The translations under genes and the position numbers were made by a program. A stretch of 64,000 bases of DNA from Candidatus Porisulfidus sp. TsSOB (lineage in GTDB: Bacteria > Pseudomonadota > Gammaproteobacteria > Poriferisulfidales > Poriferisulfidaceae), in assembly GCA_002631715.1 (NCBI GenBank), contig MRSX01000003.1, positions 1 to 64,000 on the forward strand. The letters run 5' to 3'. The notes beneath the pieces are model-generated. The model had not been told where the DNA came from and searched no databases. It saw only the letters and a program-made list of their open reading frames with translations. Shown here in pieces: positions 19,108 to 28,522 of this stretch. How positions within the stretch are numbered: the first letter of the stretch is position 1; every line of letters starts with the position of its first letter.

Positions 19108-20271
19108 ATGCGCCTTTTCCTCGCTGTCCTTTCCCTTGCATCGTCGCTACTTATAGTGACTGGTTGCGGGCTATTGCCGGATGCTCCAGAAACCGAATAC
19201 GAAGGCAAAACCGCGGCACAGTTGTACGCCATGGGCCTCTCTTACCGCCGCGGAAGCGATTTCACCAAGGCAATCGAAACTTTCGAGCATCTGGAATCCG
19301 GGTATCCCTTCGACCCCTACGCCCAACAGGGTTTGCTGGAAATGGCGTATTCGCAATATCGACAAGAAGAGTACACCGAAGCCATTGTCGTGCTGGATCG
19401 CTTCATTGAACAGAATCCGCTACATACGCATATCGCCTACGCGCATTACATGCGCGGCGTCACCTATCTGGATTATGGTCGGACCCTGCTGCACTACGTT
19501 CTTCCCTACATCCGGCATAACAAGGACCCGACTCCGTGGCTGCTCGCGTTCACGAATTTCTCGTTGGTTGTAACGAAGTATCCAGAATCACGATACGCGG
19601 TAGACGCTCGCCAGCACACTATCTTCCTTCGTAACCTGCTGGCGCGCTATGAATTGCACGTTGCGGATTTCTATCTGCGCCGCAAAGCTTATGTTGCGGT
19701 TGTCAACCGGAGCAAAGAAGCATTAGCTCGCTATCACGGCGCGCCAAATATGGATGACATGTTGTGGTATCTGGAGCAGGGATACCGGCACATGGAGATG
19801 CACCAGCTTGCGGATGACACACGAAGCGTCCGGGACCTCAACTTCCCGGATTATGAAGCCCGCAAGGCAGCCGAGGAAAAAGAACCGACCTGGCTGTCGG
19901 AAACGGGCGAGTGGCTCAGCGATACGGTTGACAGTGCCGCCATCATGGTCGGGTTTGACATCGAAGAATTCCCGCCGCCCGACTTCAGCGGCAAATATCA
20001 GAGAGTTGCACTCAATCTTGGTGAGGCCGAGGAGTTCGTCGCTTCGCATGAACCGGACAAAGTTGTAGTCAGCGAGGTCCCAAGTGGCCACATCCCGACT
20101 TCGGATATCGATTCCGAGGATCTCTGGTACCAGCTGCGGCAGCTACTCAGCCTGTCGGACGACGAGGAATTGCCAAGTGCCCCGAGTGACACCCCAGAAC
20201 CTGTCGTCAGTTCAGAAACCCCTGAAACACCGGCGGAAGAAAGCACACCGACCCCGGCACCATCGAACTGA
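19108..20271 (+). CDS. bamD: Outer-membrane assembly lipoprotein BamD with long C-terminal extension
   Basis: Essential BAM-complex lipoprotein. The signal has lipobox VTGC, then TPR repeats at about residues 38-245 (YAMGLSYRRGSDFTKAIETF, then FLRNLLARYELHVADFYLRR). Family members are about 240-260 residues; this one has 387. The extra roughly 130 residues are acidic and rich in Ser, Pro and Glu at the end (TPEPVVSSETPETP). Divergent from rluD, as in most gammaproteobacteria. Confidence 0.93.
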   Translation: MRLFLAVLSLASSLLIVTGCGLLPDAPETEYEGKTAAQLYAMGLSYRRGSDFTKAIETFEHLESGYPFDPYAQQGLLEMAYSQYRQEEYTEAIVVLDRFIEQNPLHTHIAYAHYMRGVTYLDYGRTLLHYVLPYIRHNKDPTPWLLAFTNFSLVVTKYPESRYAVDARQHTIFLRNLLARYELHVADFYLRRKAYVAVVNRSKEALARYHGAPNMDDMLWYLEQGYRHMEMHQLADDTRSVRDLNFPDYEARKAAEEKEPTWLSETGEWLSDTVDSAAIMVGFDIEEFPPPDFSGKYQRVALNLGEAEEFVASHEPDKVVVSEVPSGHIPTSDIDSEDLWYQLRQLLSLSDDEELPSAPSDTPEPVVSSETPETPAEESTPTPAPSN

Positions 20272-20281
20272 TCCGAACGAA

Positions 20282-21880
20282 TCAGGCTTTATATCCGGAC
20301 GTGATCGGGTAACGCCGATCCCTTCCAAATGCCCGCTCTGTCGTCTTCACTCCCGGCGGCGCCTGTCGACGTTTGTACTCACTCTTGAGCACCCGGGCAA
20401 CCACGTCGCGAACGAGGTCAGAATCAAATCCCTGCGCAATAATCTCCGAAGGCGAGCGATCTTCCTCAATGAACAGGCGCAGCACGGCGTCCAGCACAGC
20501 GTAGTCCGGGAGTGAATCAGAGTCTTTCTGGTCCGGCTTCAGTTCCGCTGACGGCGACCGAGTCAGAATCCGCTCTGGAATGATTTCCTGGTCACGATTG
20601 CGGTGACGGGCCAACTGGTAAACCCGGGTCTTGAAGATATCTTTAAGTGGCGCAAACCCCCCTGCCATATCACCGTACAGGGTCGCATAACCAACTGCCA
20701 TCTCACTTTTGTTTCCAGTTGTCAGTAGTAGTTTGCCGCTGTGGTTCGAGCGGGCCATCAGCAGCAAGCCGCGGATACGTGCCTGCAAGTTCTGACAAAC
20801 CAGGTCGTCCTGTTCGGCTTCCGGTCCCAAGGTTTCAAGCATGGACTGGAATGCGGGTTCAATTGACAGGTTCAGGAACGAAACGCCTAAGCGCTCGCAC
20901 AACAGCATAGCGTCCTCAATGCTGGCTTCCGATGTGTACCGCGAGGGCATCAGCACCGCCTCCAGTTGTTCCGCTCCCAAGGCATCTGCCGCAATGACCA
21001 GCGTCAAGGCCGAATCGATTCCGCCGGACAGACCCACCAGCGCACCGGGAGCACGGTGTTTGTTCACATAGTCGCGCACGCCCAATACCAGTGCCTGGTA
21101 TAGGGTCGCATCCTCATCCAGATCTTCGACATCCTGCCGGGAACTGATCCAGCCCGAGTCTTCGGGCATCAGTTCCAGTTCGGCTTCGACGAACGAAGGA
21201 AGTTGTGCGGCCCGCTGCCCGGAAGCATCCAGCACAAAACTCGCACCGTCGAAAACCAACTCGTCCTGCCCTCCGACCTGGTTGACGTACCAGACCGGGC
21301 AGCCGGTTTCCAGCGCGCGCGCGCGCGCGACTTCCAGGCGCTTGGACGCCTTGTGGAGGTCGAACGGGGAAGCGTTCAGGCAGACTAGGACTTCGGCCCC
21401 GGCTGCCGCCAGGTCTGCAGCCGGTTCCGGCTGCCACAAATCCTCGCAAATCAGCAGCCCCAACCGCCGCCCGGCCTCGATGACGAAAGGCTTTGATCCT
21501 GGAGCAAAGTAGCGCTGCTCGTCAAAGACATCGTAGTGCGGCAAGAGCTTTTTGCACGCAAAACCCACATGTCGGCCCTGATGCAGCACGCAGGCCGCGT
21601 TGTACAGAACACCATTTTCACGCACGGGAGCCCCCACGATTACCCAATGTTCGTCAATTTGATGCGCTAACTCTTCTAAGGCAACAGTAACGTGGTCGAT
21701 GAAATCATCCCGCAGCAGCAAATCTTCCGGAGGGTAGCCACACAACGCAAGTTCCGGAAAGACCCAAATCGAAGGTTCTTTCTGAGTTTCCAGCCATGCT
21801 TGAATGCGGACCCGGTTGCCATCAATATCGCCGACCAGCGGGTTGAACTGGACAAGTCGGACGGGTGGAAGGCTAGCCAT
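20282..21880 (-). CDS. nadE: Glutamine-dependent NAD+ synthetase
   Basis: Final step of NAD synthesis. An N-terminal nitrilase-type glutaminase domain (catalytic Glu in VFPELALCGYPPEDLL, Lys in CKKLLPHYD, Cys in LLICEDLW) feeds ammonia to the C-terminal ATP-pyrophosphatase domain with SGGIDSALT. The ATG at 21880 gives 532 residues, usual for the two-domain form. The gene converges with bamD. Confidence 0.96.
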   Translation of the reverse strand: MASLPPVRLVQFNPLVGDIDGNRVRIQAWLETQKEPSIWVFPELALCGYPPEDLLLRDDFIDHVTVALEELAHQIDEHWVIVGAPVRENGVLYNAACVLHQGRHVGFACKKLLPHYDVFDEQRYFAPGSKPFVIEAGRRLGLLICEDLWQPEPAADLAAAGAEVLVCLNASPFDLHKASKRLEVARARALETGCPVWYVNQVGGQDELVFDGASFVLDASGQRAAQLPSFVEAELELMPEDSGWISSRQDVEDLDEDATLYQALVLGVRDYVNKHRAPGALVGLSGGIDSALTLVIAADALGAEQLEAVLMPSRYTSEASIEDAMLLCERLGVSFLNLSIEPAFQSMLETLGPEAEQDDLVCQNLQARIRGLLLMARSNHSGKLLLTTGNKSEMAVGYATLYGDMAGGFAPLKDIFKTRVYQLARHRNRDQEIIPERILTRSPSAELKPDQKDSDSLPDYAVLDAVLRLFIEEDRSPSEIIAQGFDSDLVRDVVARVLKSEYKRRQAPPGVKTTERAFGRDRRYPITSGYKA

Positions 21881-21902
21881 AAAAATTTGCAGAATACGCC
21901 AA

Positions 21903-23108
21903 TTAATTGTATGTCGCTGGAACCAAACGCAGCAGCTGCCCGTCCGCATCGTCCGTCAGCAAGTAAATCAGGCCGTCCTCCAGCACTCGAATATCGCGAA
22001 TTCGATGGCCTTGGGGCTCCGGTAGAACCTGCTCATGCACCTCACTCTCCTGTCCCAGTTGCACTCGGTATACATTGCGGAACTTCAGTGCGCCGACCAG
22101 CAAGTGTCCGCGCCATTTAGCGAAAGGTTCCCCGTCATAGATTGCAAACCCCGAAGGGGCAATCGATGGCGTCCAGTGCCACACAGGCGGTTCGATGCCT
22201 AGCGCATGCGTCTGTTCGCTGATGATTCCACCGGTGTACTCGCGTCCATGCGTCACCCGGGGCCAGCCGTAGTTGGCTCCCGCCCGAATCCGGTTCAATT
22301 CATCCCCGCCCTTGGGTCCATGCTCGTGTAACCAGAGTTTGCCGTCGAAAGGATTCCACGCTAATCCCTGTGGATTGCGGTGGCCGTAAGAGTACACCTC
22401 CGGCAGGGCATCAGCATCCCCGACAAACGGATTGTCCTCTGGAATCCGCCCATCTGCATGTAAGCGAATCAGTTTTCCCCAATGGCTGCTCAATTCTTGC
22501 GCATTCTCGCGCTCACCTCGGTCTCCCACGGTCAGAAACAGGTATCCGTCTGCATCGAATGCCAGCCGGCCTGCAAAATGCCAAGTCAACCCTCCGCATG
22601 GATGCGCCTCGAACAGCAACTGGCCATCTTCAAGGCGATAATCCTGCAGGCGATAGCGGCTCAGTACCGTGGTGAAACCCGTCGCACAGACTTTGCTATA
22701 ACTGAGATAGATCCAACGATTATCCGCTTGCCCGTATTCCGGATGCAAAACCACATCCAGAAGCCCTCCTTGCCCGACCCAGTCCACTTCCGGCACGCCT
22801 TCGATGGAATGGCGGCTTGAAAAGTCGGCACTCAGGTGCAACAGGCGTCCGGGCTTTTCCGTGATCAGCAAAGAACCGTCCGGCAACTGCGCCAAACCCC
22901 AAGGGTACTCCAACCCCTCTTGCAGCACTTCTACCTCATACGCCATGTCGTCCGATTCTGCTGCTGAAATTCCTGACGCGAAAACACCTCCCGCGAGCAT
23001 GAGCATTGCGCCAAGAAACAACGACAAAAATTCTTTCGGAATTGCAGGACGGAAAAGGCCTCTCCCTCGGGCACAGGCCCCCAACTTCCGGTGATGTGAA
23101 ACCTTCAC
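21903..23108 (-). CDS. PQQ-dependent soluble aldose sugar dehydrogenase, exported
   Basis: Six-bladed beta-propeller enzyme of the GSDH/YliI group that oxidises aldoses in the periplasm with PQQ. A signal peptide (FLGAMLMLAGGVFASG then ISAA) is followed by EYPWGLAQLPDGSLLITEKPG-like strands, a catalytic-His region LTWHFAGRLAF and SYGHRNPQGLAW. I chose the GTG at 23108 because GGGGAG lies 7 to 9 bases upstream. It is 401 residues. No PQQ synthesis genes are in the window. The start faces the pilD promoter region. Confidence 0.88.
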   Translation of the reverse strand: MKVSHHRKLGACARGRGLFRPAIPKEFLSLFLGAMLMLAGGVFASGISAAESDDMAYEVEVLQEGLEYPWGLAQLPDGSLLITEKPGRLLHLSADFSSRHSIEGVPEVDWVGQGGLLDVVLHPEYGQADNRWIYLSYSKVCATGFTTVLSRYRLQDYRLEDGQLLFEAHPCGGLTWHFAGRLAFDADGYLFLTVGDRGERENAQELSSHWGKLIRLHADGRIPEDNPFVGDADALPEVYSYGHRNPQGLAWNPFDGKLWLHEHGPKGGDELNRIRAGANYGWPRVTHGREYTGGIISEQTHALGIEPPVWHWTPSIAPSGFAIYDGEPFAKWRGHLLVGALKFRNVYRVQLGQESEVHEQVLPEPQGHRIRDIRVLEDGLIYLLTDDADGQLLRLVPATYN

Positions 23109-23182
23109 TGCTCTACTCTCCCCGCGGAGCAATCGCAATCCACTCAACCCCTACAATACACTACGAGTATCCGGTCACATCA

Positions 23183-23977
23183 ATGCCGCATTCCGAGATT
23201 TTCTGGCTCTGCACCGCATTCGTGGCCGGAACTGCCGTAGGCAGTTTTCTGAACGTGCTGGTACACCGCCTCCCCGTCATGGCGCGTGGGGAGGACCCCG
23301 AATTGACTCTGTGGTTTCCACGTTCACGCTGTCCCCATTGCGGCCAAACAATCCGCTTACGTCACCTGGTTCCGGTTTTCAGCTATCTCGCCCTGCGGGG
23401 CCGTTGCGCCTTCTGCAGAGCCTCCATTTCTTTACGATACCCCCTTCTGGAACTAACAGCAGGATTGCTTGCTGTCGGCGCAGCCGCAAGCACGGACAGT
23501 CTGCTTGAGGCTAGTGCTTACGCCGTACTGGGCTGGGGGCTTCTGGCGCTTGCCCTCATCGACTGGCAGACGCAACTATTGCCGGACTTGCTCATCTACC
23601 CGCTCCTATGGCTGGGACTGCTGGTCAACACATCCGGGTTATTTGCACCGTTGCATGAGGCAGTCATCGGAGCCGTCGCAGGCTATCTATCGTTGTGGCT
23701 GCTGAACCACCTGTTCTACTTCTTGAGGAAAGAGCCCGGCATGGGTTATGGTGACTTCAAGATGTTTGCCGTATGCGGAGCCTGGCTGGGCTGGATGATG
23801 TTGCCTTGGGTCGCTTTTGCCGCTTCAATACTGACGCTCCTGCTGTGGCTCGCCCGACGGATATGGAATCACACCGAACGTGCTTTGCCTTTCGGCCCGG
23901 CCTTGGCATTGACATTGTTCGGATTTTTGATCTGGCGGGATTCCTCCCAATCACTGATTGGTGGGACCGGATTTTGA
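23183..23977 (+). CDS. pilD: Type IV prepilin peptidase / N-methyltransferase PilD
   Basis: Polytopic aspartyl protease that cleaves and methylates type IV prepilins and pseudopilins. The zinc-binding pair of CxxC motifs (CPHCGQ, CAFCRA) is present. The catalytic Asp residues lie in IDWQTQLLPD and GYGDFKMF. The ATG at 23183 starts MPHSEIFWLC and gives 264 residues. coaE and zapD follow, as in many gammaproteobacterial pil clusters, but pilB and pilC are not upstream. Confidence 0.96.
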   Translation: MPHSEIFWLCTAFVAGTAVGSFLNVLVHRLPVMARGEDPELTLWFPRSRCPHCGQTIRLRHLVPVFSYLALRGRCAFCRASISLRYPLLELTAGLLAVGAAASTDSLLEASAYAVLGWGLLALALIDWQTQLLPDLLIYPLLWLGLLVNTSGLFAPLHEAVIGAVAGYLSLWLLNHLFYFLRKEPGMGYGDFKMFAVCGAWLGWMMLPWVAFAASILTLLLWLARRIWNHTERALPFGPALALTLFGFLIWRDSSQSLIGGTGF

Positions 23978-23987
23978 GGAAGAGCAC

Positions 23988-24578
23988 GTGATCAAGATCG
24001 GCATGACAGGAGGTATCGCTTGCGGCAAGTCTCAGGCCGCCCGGTACTTCGAAGAACGAGGCGCCCCGGTCATCGATGCCGACGAGGTGGTGCGCGAACT
24101 GACGGTCCCGGGTGGCTCATTCCTTGAAGCCGTCGTCGAACGGGCCGGCGCGGAAGTGCTGGAAAGCGACGGCAGCCTGAACCGAACGCTGTTGCGTACG
24201 CGTCTTTTCCTCGATTCGGACCTGCGCCGTGATCTTGAAGCCTTGTTGCATCCCCCCGTGCGGGCTGCCATCCGAAATTGGTTTACACGGCAAGAAAAAC
24301 CTTATGCCATCGCAACAGTCCCCTTGCTGATCGAGGCCGGCTGGCAGGACGACATGGACCGGATCCTGGTCGTGAATTGCCCCGAGGACCTGCAGCGGCA
24401 ACGGCTGCGGAAGCGCTTCCCGAAAATGGATAATAAGCAAGCCGATGCCATCCTGGCGGCTCAATTGTCGGCGGACGAGCGTCTGCGACACGCCGACGAT
24501 GTAATCGAGAATGCAGGGAGCATGGACGCCTTGGCCAAGGCCGTGGACGAGTTGCACCAAAAATATATGGCGGCATGA
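23988..24578 (+). CDS. coaE: Dephospho-CoA kinase
   Basis: Last step of CoA synthesis. The P-loop GMTGGIACGKS is at the N-terminus, followed by the substrate-binding IDADEVVREL segment and the LIEAGWQDDMD lid region. GAGGA just upstream of the GTG at 23988 supports this start. 196 residues. It lies 10 bp after pilD and overlaps zapD by 4 bp. Confidence 0.95.
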   Translation: MIKIGMTGGIACGKSQAARYFEERGAPVIDADEVVRELTVPGGSFLEAVVERAGAEVLESDGSLNRTLLRTRLFLDSDLRRDLEALLHPPVRAAIRNWFTRQEKPYAIATVPLLIEAGWQDDMDRILVVNCPEDLQRQRLRKRFPKMDNKQADAILAAQLSADERLRHADDVIENAGSMDALAKAVDELHQKYMAA

Positions 24579-25354
24579 ACGAAACTTCCTCCACCATAAT
24601 CTACGAGCAAGCTGTCAACGAACGCATGCGCACGTTCTTGCGGATCGACTTTCTGGCACGACAGTTTGAGTATCACTATGCCCAGCCCTCGCTATGGGGG
24701 ACCCGGGCCACGGTCGCGACTCTTCTGGAATTCGTCAGCCTGATCAGTCGACACAACATCAAGATCGAATTGATCCGGGAGCTGGATCAGCGGCTGGCTT
24801 GGCTGGAAATGCTGAGTTCGTCCGACAATGCAGACCTGGACCTCCTGAAAGAAATTATCGAACTGCACCAGAACCTGCGCAATGATGCGCATAACCTTCA
24901 GTACCCGGTGCACCAGCATCTGACTCAGCATGACATGCTCAACACGATCAGCCAGCGTATTCGCATGCCCGGCTGTACCAGCGAAACCGACATTCCGCTG
25001 TACCACAACTGGCTGACCAGCCAACGAGCCGACCATGCTACCCAGTTGAAGCAATGGTACGAACCATTCGCACCGATTATCCAGATCGCGCGAACCGTAT
25101 TGGAAATGGTCCGAAACAGCACCACATTCGCCCCCGAAATTGCTAAGGACGGTTGGTTCGAACAGGAACTGGATCCCGGTCGGATTCACCAGATGATCCG
25201 GATTCGGATGCCTGCGGAGTCAGATTTTTATCCGGAAATCAGTATCGGAAAGCGGTCTTTCAGCATCGTCTTTCGCGAGGACGGCGATCTGGACCAGCGG
25301 CCCGCCCAGACCGACCAAGAAGTCAAGTTCGAATTGGCCTGCTGCCTGTTCTAG
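24575..25354 (+). CDS. zapD: Cell-division protein ZapD
   Basis: FtsZ-bundling protein (DUF1342). The family start IIYEQAVNERMRTFLRID, the helical body ELIRELDQRLAWLEML and the C-terminal beta part FYPEISIGKRSFSIVF are all recognisable. 259 residues; it overlaps coaE by 4 bp. The zinc-finger gene yacG, often next, is absent; recG converges instead. Confidence 0.93.
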   Translation: MNETSSTIIYEQAVNERMRTFLRIDFLARQFEYHYAQPSLWGTRATVATLLEFVSLISRHNIKIELIRELDQRLAWLEMLSSSDNADLDLLKEIIELHQNLRNDAHNLQYPVHQHLTQHDMLNTISQRIRMPGCTSETDIPLYHNWLTSQRADHATQLKQWYEPFAPIIQIARTVLEMVRNSTTFAPEIAKDGWFEQELDPGRIHQMIRIRMPAESDFYPEISIGKRSFSIVFREDGDLDQRPAQTDQEVKFELACCLF

Positions 25355-25373
25355 GGTGGCAGGCTCCAAAGTA

Positions 25374-27482
25374 TCAGACTGAACCCAGGCTCCGGGAATC
25401 CCCGAGCCAACGTTCCATGATGGGTTCCACCGCCTCTGGGTCTTTCCGGATGAAGTCTTGGGCGATCCGCTGCACCCGTTTCAGTTGCTGTTCATCCCGG
25501 GAAAGGTCCGCCACCCGGAACACCATTTCCCCGGCCTGACGGACTCCGAGCAATTGACCCGGCCCGCGCAGGTGCAGGTCCCGTTGCGCGATTTCAAACC
25601 CGTCGGTTGTCTCCCGCATAATCTGGATGCGGGTCCGAGCATTTTCCGATAGCGGCGACTTGTACAGCAACACACAACTGCTCTGCTCGGAACTACGCCC
25701 AACCCGACCGCGAAGTTGGTGTAATTGCGCAAGCCCCAAGCGTTCTGCATTCTCGACCACCATCAGTGAAGCATTCGGGACATCGACGCCCACCTCGATG
25801 ACCGTGGTCGCCACCAGAAGCTGAACCTCTCCACTTTTGAAACGCTGCATGACCCGGTCTTTGTCCGGTGCCTTCATCCGTCCGTGCACCAGACCCACTT
25901 CAAGCTCAGGCAACGCCTGACAGAGCCGCTGCCAAGTACTTTCCGCGGCCTCACATTGCAGCACTTCGGATTCTTCCACCAGCGTACAAACCCAGTATGC
26001 TTGCCGTCCTTCCCGGCAAGCCTCCCGAATCCGCTCCATCAGTTCATCCCGCCGATCTTCCGCCATAACAGCCGTCTTGACCGGTTTTCGTCCCGGAGGC
26101 ATCTCATCCAGAATCGAAGCGTCCAGATCAGCATAGAACGTCATGGCTAGGCTACGCGGGATCGGGGTGGCCGTCATGATCAGTTGGTGGGGGTGCGTTT
26201 CTTTCCCCTCGCCTTTTTGCCGCAAGGCAAGACGCTGGTGCACCCCGAACCGGTGCTGTTCGTCGATGATCAGTAATCCCAACCGATCGAAGCTTACGTC
26301 TTCCTGGATCAAGGCGTGCGTCCCAATTACGATACGGGCCTGATGGTTTCGAATGCGCGCCTTTTCTTCTGCTCTCTGCTTGCTTGTCTGGCTACTCGAA
26401 AGGAACGCCACCGGAATATTCAACGGAAGCAGCCACTCCCAAAAACTTCGGTAATGCTGCTCTGCCAACAACTCGGTCGGAGCCATTACCGCCACTTGTG
26501 CATCCGAGGCGGTAACACACAAGGCGGCAACCAGCGCGACAATGGTCTTCCCGGAGCCCACGTCGCCCTGCAACAGACGCATCATGGGGTGATTGCGAGT
26601 CAAGTCCTGTCGAATTTCTTCGATAACTCGCTCCTGTGCCTGAGTCAGCTGGAAAGGTAGGCGTTCCAGGAATTGACGGATTAATTTGTCGTCCCCTGGA
26701 AATGAATCCGCTTGCTTCTGCTCGACCCGACTGCGCAGACGGATGAAACTCAAGTGGTATGCAGCCAGTTCCTCCACGATCAGCCGCTGCCGGGCCGGAT
26801 CGGATTCCGAAAGCAGGGTCTCCATATCCAGTCCCACCTCTGGTTCATGGAGGCGGCGAAGTGCCTCGGTAAAGCCGGGCAGGCCCTGCTCCCTGAACAG
26901 ATTTTCCCAAGCCGAATGCTCGAGTTGTGCCGGATGAGCTTCGGCCCACTCCAGTGCACGGCGAATCAGCTTGCGCAGGGAAATTTGTGCGAGCCCCTCT
27001 GTCGCCGGATACACCGGGGTCAGACTGGTGGCAGTGTGCTTGGAGGCGTCGGATGTAACAAGTTCGTATTCCGGGTGAAACATCCGGAACGTGCGACGCC
27101 ATAGCTTGACTTCTCCGAAGCAGCGCACTCGCGCGCCCGGAACCAGTTGTTCCTGCTGAAACGGGCTGAAGCGCATAAAACACAGTTCCAGCATGCCGGA
27201 AGAATCATCAACCAACTTGACCCGTAACCTGCGCCCCCTGTAGAACTCCACACGAGCATCCTGCACGATGCCCTCGACCATGCAGCGGACGTTCGGACGC
27301 AATGCGTCCAGGGAAATCACGCGGGTTCGGTCTTCGTAGGCCCGAGGCAGATGCAGGAGCAGATGATCAATCCGGAAAATGCCCAAACGGGCAAGTTTCT
27401 CGCACACCCGTGGGCCAACGCCGGGCAGTGCGCGAAGTGCCGCCTCTGCTGGATCGGAAGCGGGTGGGTCAGTCCGGGTCAT
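25374..27482 (-). CDS. recG: ATP-dependent DNA helicase RecG
   Basis: Regresses stalled forks and resolves branched DNA. The N-terminal wedge/OB domain spans about residues 1-250. The helicase motifs are GDVGSGKT (Walker A), APTELLAEQH, IDEQHRFGV and TATPIPRSLAM, then DVPNASLMVVENAERLGLAQ and the LRGRVGRS motif. 702 residues is usual. ridA is 11 bp upstream on the same strand. Confidence 0.96.
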   Translation of the reverse strand: MTRTDPPASDPAEAALRALPGVGPRVCEKLARLGIFRIDHLLLHLPRAYEDRTRVISLDALRPNVRCMVEGIVQDARVEFYRGRRLRVKLVDDSSGMLELCFMRFSPFQQEQLVPGARVRCFGEVKLWRRTFRMFHPEYELVTSDASKHTATSLTPVYPATEGLAQISLRKLIRRALEWAEAHPAQLEHSAWENLFREQGLPGFTEALRRLHEPEVGLDMETLLSESDPARQRLIVEELAAYHLSFIRLRSRVEQKQADSFPGDDKLIRQFLERLPFQLTQAQERVIEEIRQDLTRNHPMMRLLQGDVGSGKTIVALVAALCVTASDAQVAVMAPTELLAEQHYRSFWEWLLPLNIPVAFLSSSQTSKQRAEEKARIRNHQARIVIGTHALIQEDVSFDRLGLLIIDEQHRFGVHQRLALRQKGEGKETHPHQLIMTATPIPRSLAMTFYADLDASILDEMPPGRKPVKTAVMAEDRRDELMERIREACREGRQAYWVCTLVEESEVLQCEAAESTWQRLCQALPELEVGLVHGRMKAPDKDRVMQRFKSGEVQLLVATTVIEVGVDVPNASLMVVENAERLGLAQLHQLRGRVGRSSEQSSCVLLYKSPLSENARTRIQIMRETTDGFEIAQRDLHLRGPGQLLGVRQAGEMVFRVADLSRDEQQLKRVQRIAQDFIRKDPEAVEPIMERWLGDSRSLGSV

Positions 27483-27493
27483 CCGGGCCGGTA

Positions 27494-27880
27494 TCAGGCA
27501 CTTAGATTCAGGATTGCATCCATCTCGACCGCTGCGCCCTTCGGGAGCGCCGCCACGCCCACCGCTGCGCGCGCCGGATACGGCTCTGAGAAATACTCGG
27601 CCATCACTTCGTTGACCAGTGGGAAATGATTCAGGTCGGTCAGGTACACCGTCAACTTGATGCAGTCCGCCAGACTGCCACCGCTAGCACCGGCAACCGC
27701 ACTGAGATTATCGAATACCCTGCGGATTTGCGTCTGCATGTCTCCTTCGACCATTTGCATGGTCTGGGGATCCAAGGGAATCTGACCAGATAGGAACACC
27801 CAATCCCCACTGCGGACCGCCTGGGAATAAGTGCCGATAGCGTCAGGCGCGTCGGGCGTGTGGACGGGTTCAACAGGCAT
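27494..27880 (-). CDS. ridA: 2-iminobutanoate/2-iminopropanoate deaminase RidA
   Basis: Clears reactive enamines and imines from PLP enzymes. Diagnostic residues lie in [18 protein letters not shown] and [13 protein letters not shown] (Arg that binds the substrate). The ATG at 27880 begins [12 protein letters not shown] and gives 128 residues. It lies in the common spoT-ridA-recG order but is separated from spoT here by a small gene and an AT-rich gap. Confidence 0.95.
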   Translation of the reverse strand: MPVEPVHTPDAPDAIGTYSQAVRSGDWVFLSGQIPLDPQTMQMVEGDMQTQIRRVFDNLSAVAGASGGSLADCIKLTVYLTDLNHFPLVNEVMAEYFSEPYPARAAVGVAALPKGAAVEMDAILNLSA

Positions 27881-27947
27881 GTGCAAAGAAAACGGCGGAT
27901 GCGCCGGAATTATACGCAAGAATTAATCTGCGATTTTCTTCAGACGC

Positions 27948-28196
27948 CTACAGTTTTACGATCAAGGCGATCGCGCCCACGATAACGCCGGACATCATCA
28001 GCATCCGTACCGTCAGGCGTGTTTCAAGGGTAGCCAGTTCGGCTTTCGTTGGAAAGTCCTTTAAAGCGGCCTCCAGATCGGCTTTCGTCACCATGTTCTG
28101 GGAAATGGAGTTGAATGCGGAGACCACCGCCTCGGCCTGCGGTTCAGAAAACCCGCCTTTCTTCAGGTCGCGTGCCACTTGGAGGGTGTCGAACAT
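27948..28196 (-). CDS. DUF1640-like membrane-anchored coiled-coil protein
   Basis: 82 residues beginning MFDTLQVARDLKKGGFSEPQAEAVV, a pattern seen in DUF1640/CCDC90-type proteins. A coiled-coil with ADLEAALKDFPTKAELATL follows, then one C-terminal membrane segment (MLMMSGVIVGAIALIV). GGGGAA precedes the ATG at 28196. Family members are usually longer (150-200), so this is a short version. Function unknown. Confidence 0.7.
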   Translation of the reverse strand: MFDTLQVARDLKKGGFSEPQAEAVVSAFNSISQNMVTKADLEAALKDFPTKAELATLETRLTVRMLMMSGVIVGAIALIVKL

Positions 28197-28522
28197 GGGG
28201 CGTTCCCCGGATTCCCGGATGCCCAAGCGCTTGGAAGCCTGGGCGGATGCGGTCGGGTGTGGCCTCCTCCGGGATTCGGTGAGCTTGGGTCACAATGATA
28301 GCACCTCATAAATGAAATGGAAAAGTGTTGTTGTAACTGAACCTCTCTCTCATTGCAAGGAAAAATGGTCGGTTTTTTCAGACCATTTTTAATGCCATAT
28401 AAATAATTGATAAATTTAGACTTTAGATATAAAAGTCTAGAAAATGTAAAGTCTTTTAGGTTATGTAAAGTTTGATGTGCAACCCTGCCCGAACTGTTAC
28501 TACTAGTCTCTCTTTCTCACCT
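28197..28522. other. Gene-free AT-rich stretch with two hairpins
   Basis: I see no convincing gene in this 326-bp gap. From about 28310 it is AT-rich, unlike its neighbours. It holds a bidirectional hairpin at 28361-28390 and a second at 28417-28439 (TAGACTTT / AAAGTCTA). Confidence 0.6.
28361..28390. terminator. Bidirectional intrinsic terminator
   Basis: AAAAATGGTC and GACCATTTTT form a 10-bp stem with a 10-base loop. The A/T ends make it terminator-like on both strands. It probably ends the rpoZ-spoT transcript on the minus strand. Confidence 0.6.

Noticed and set aside
25330-25375. Hairpin between zapD and recG as a terminator
   Set aside because: The GCCTGC/GCAGGC stem has internal mismatches and no T run.
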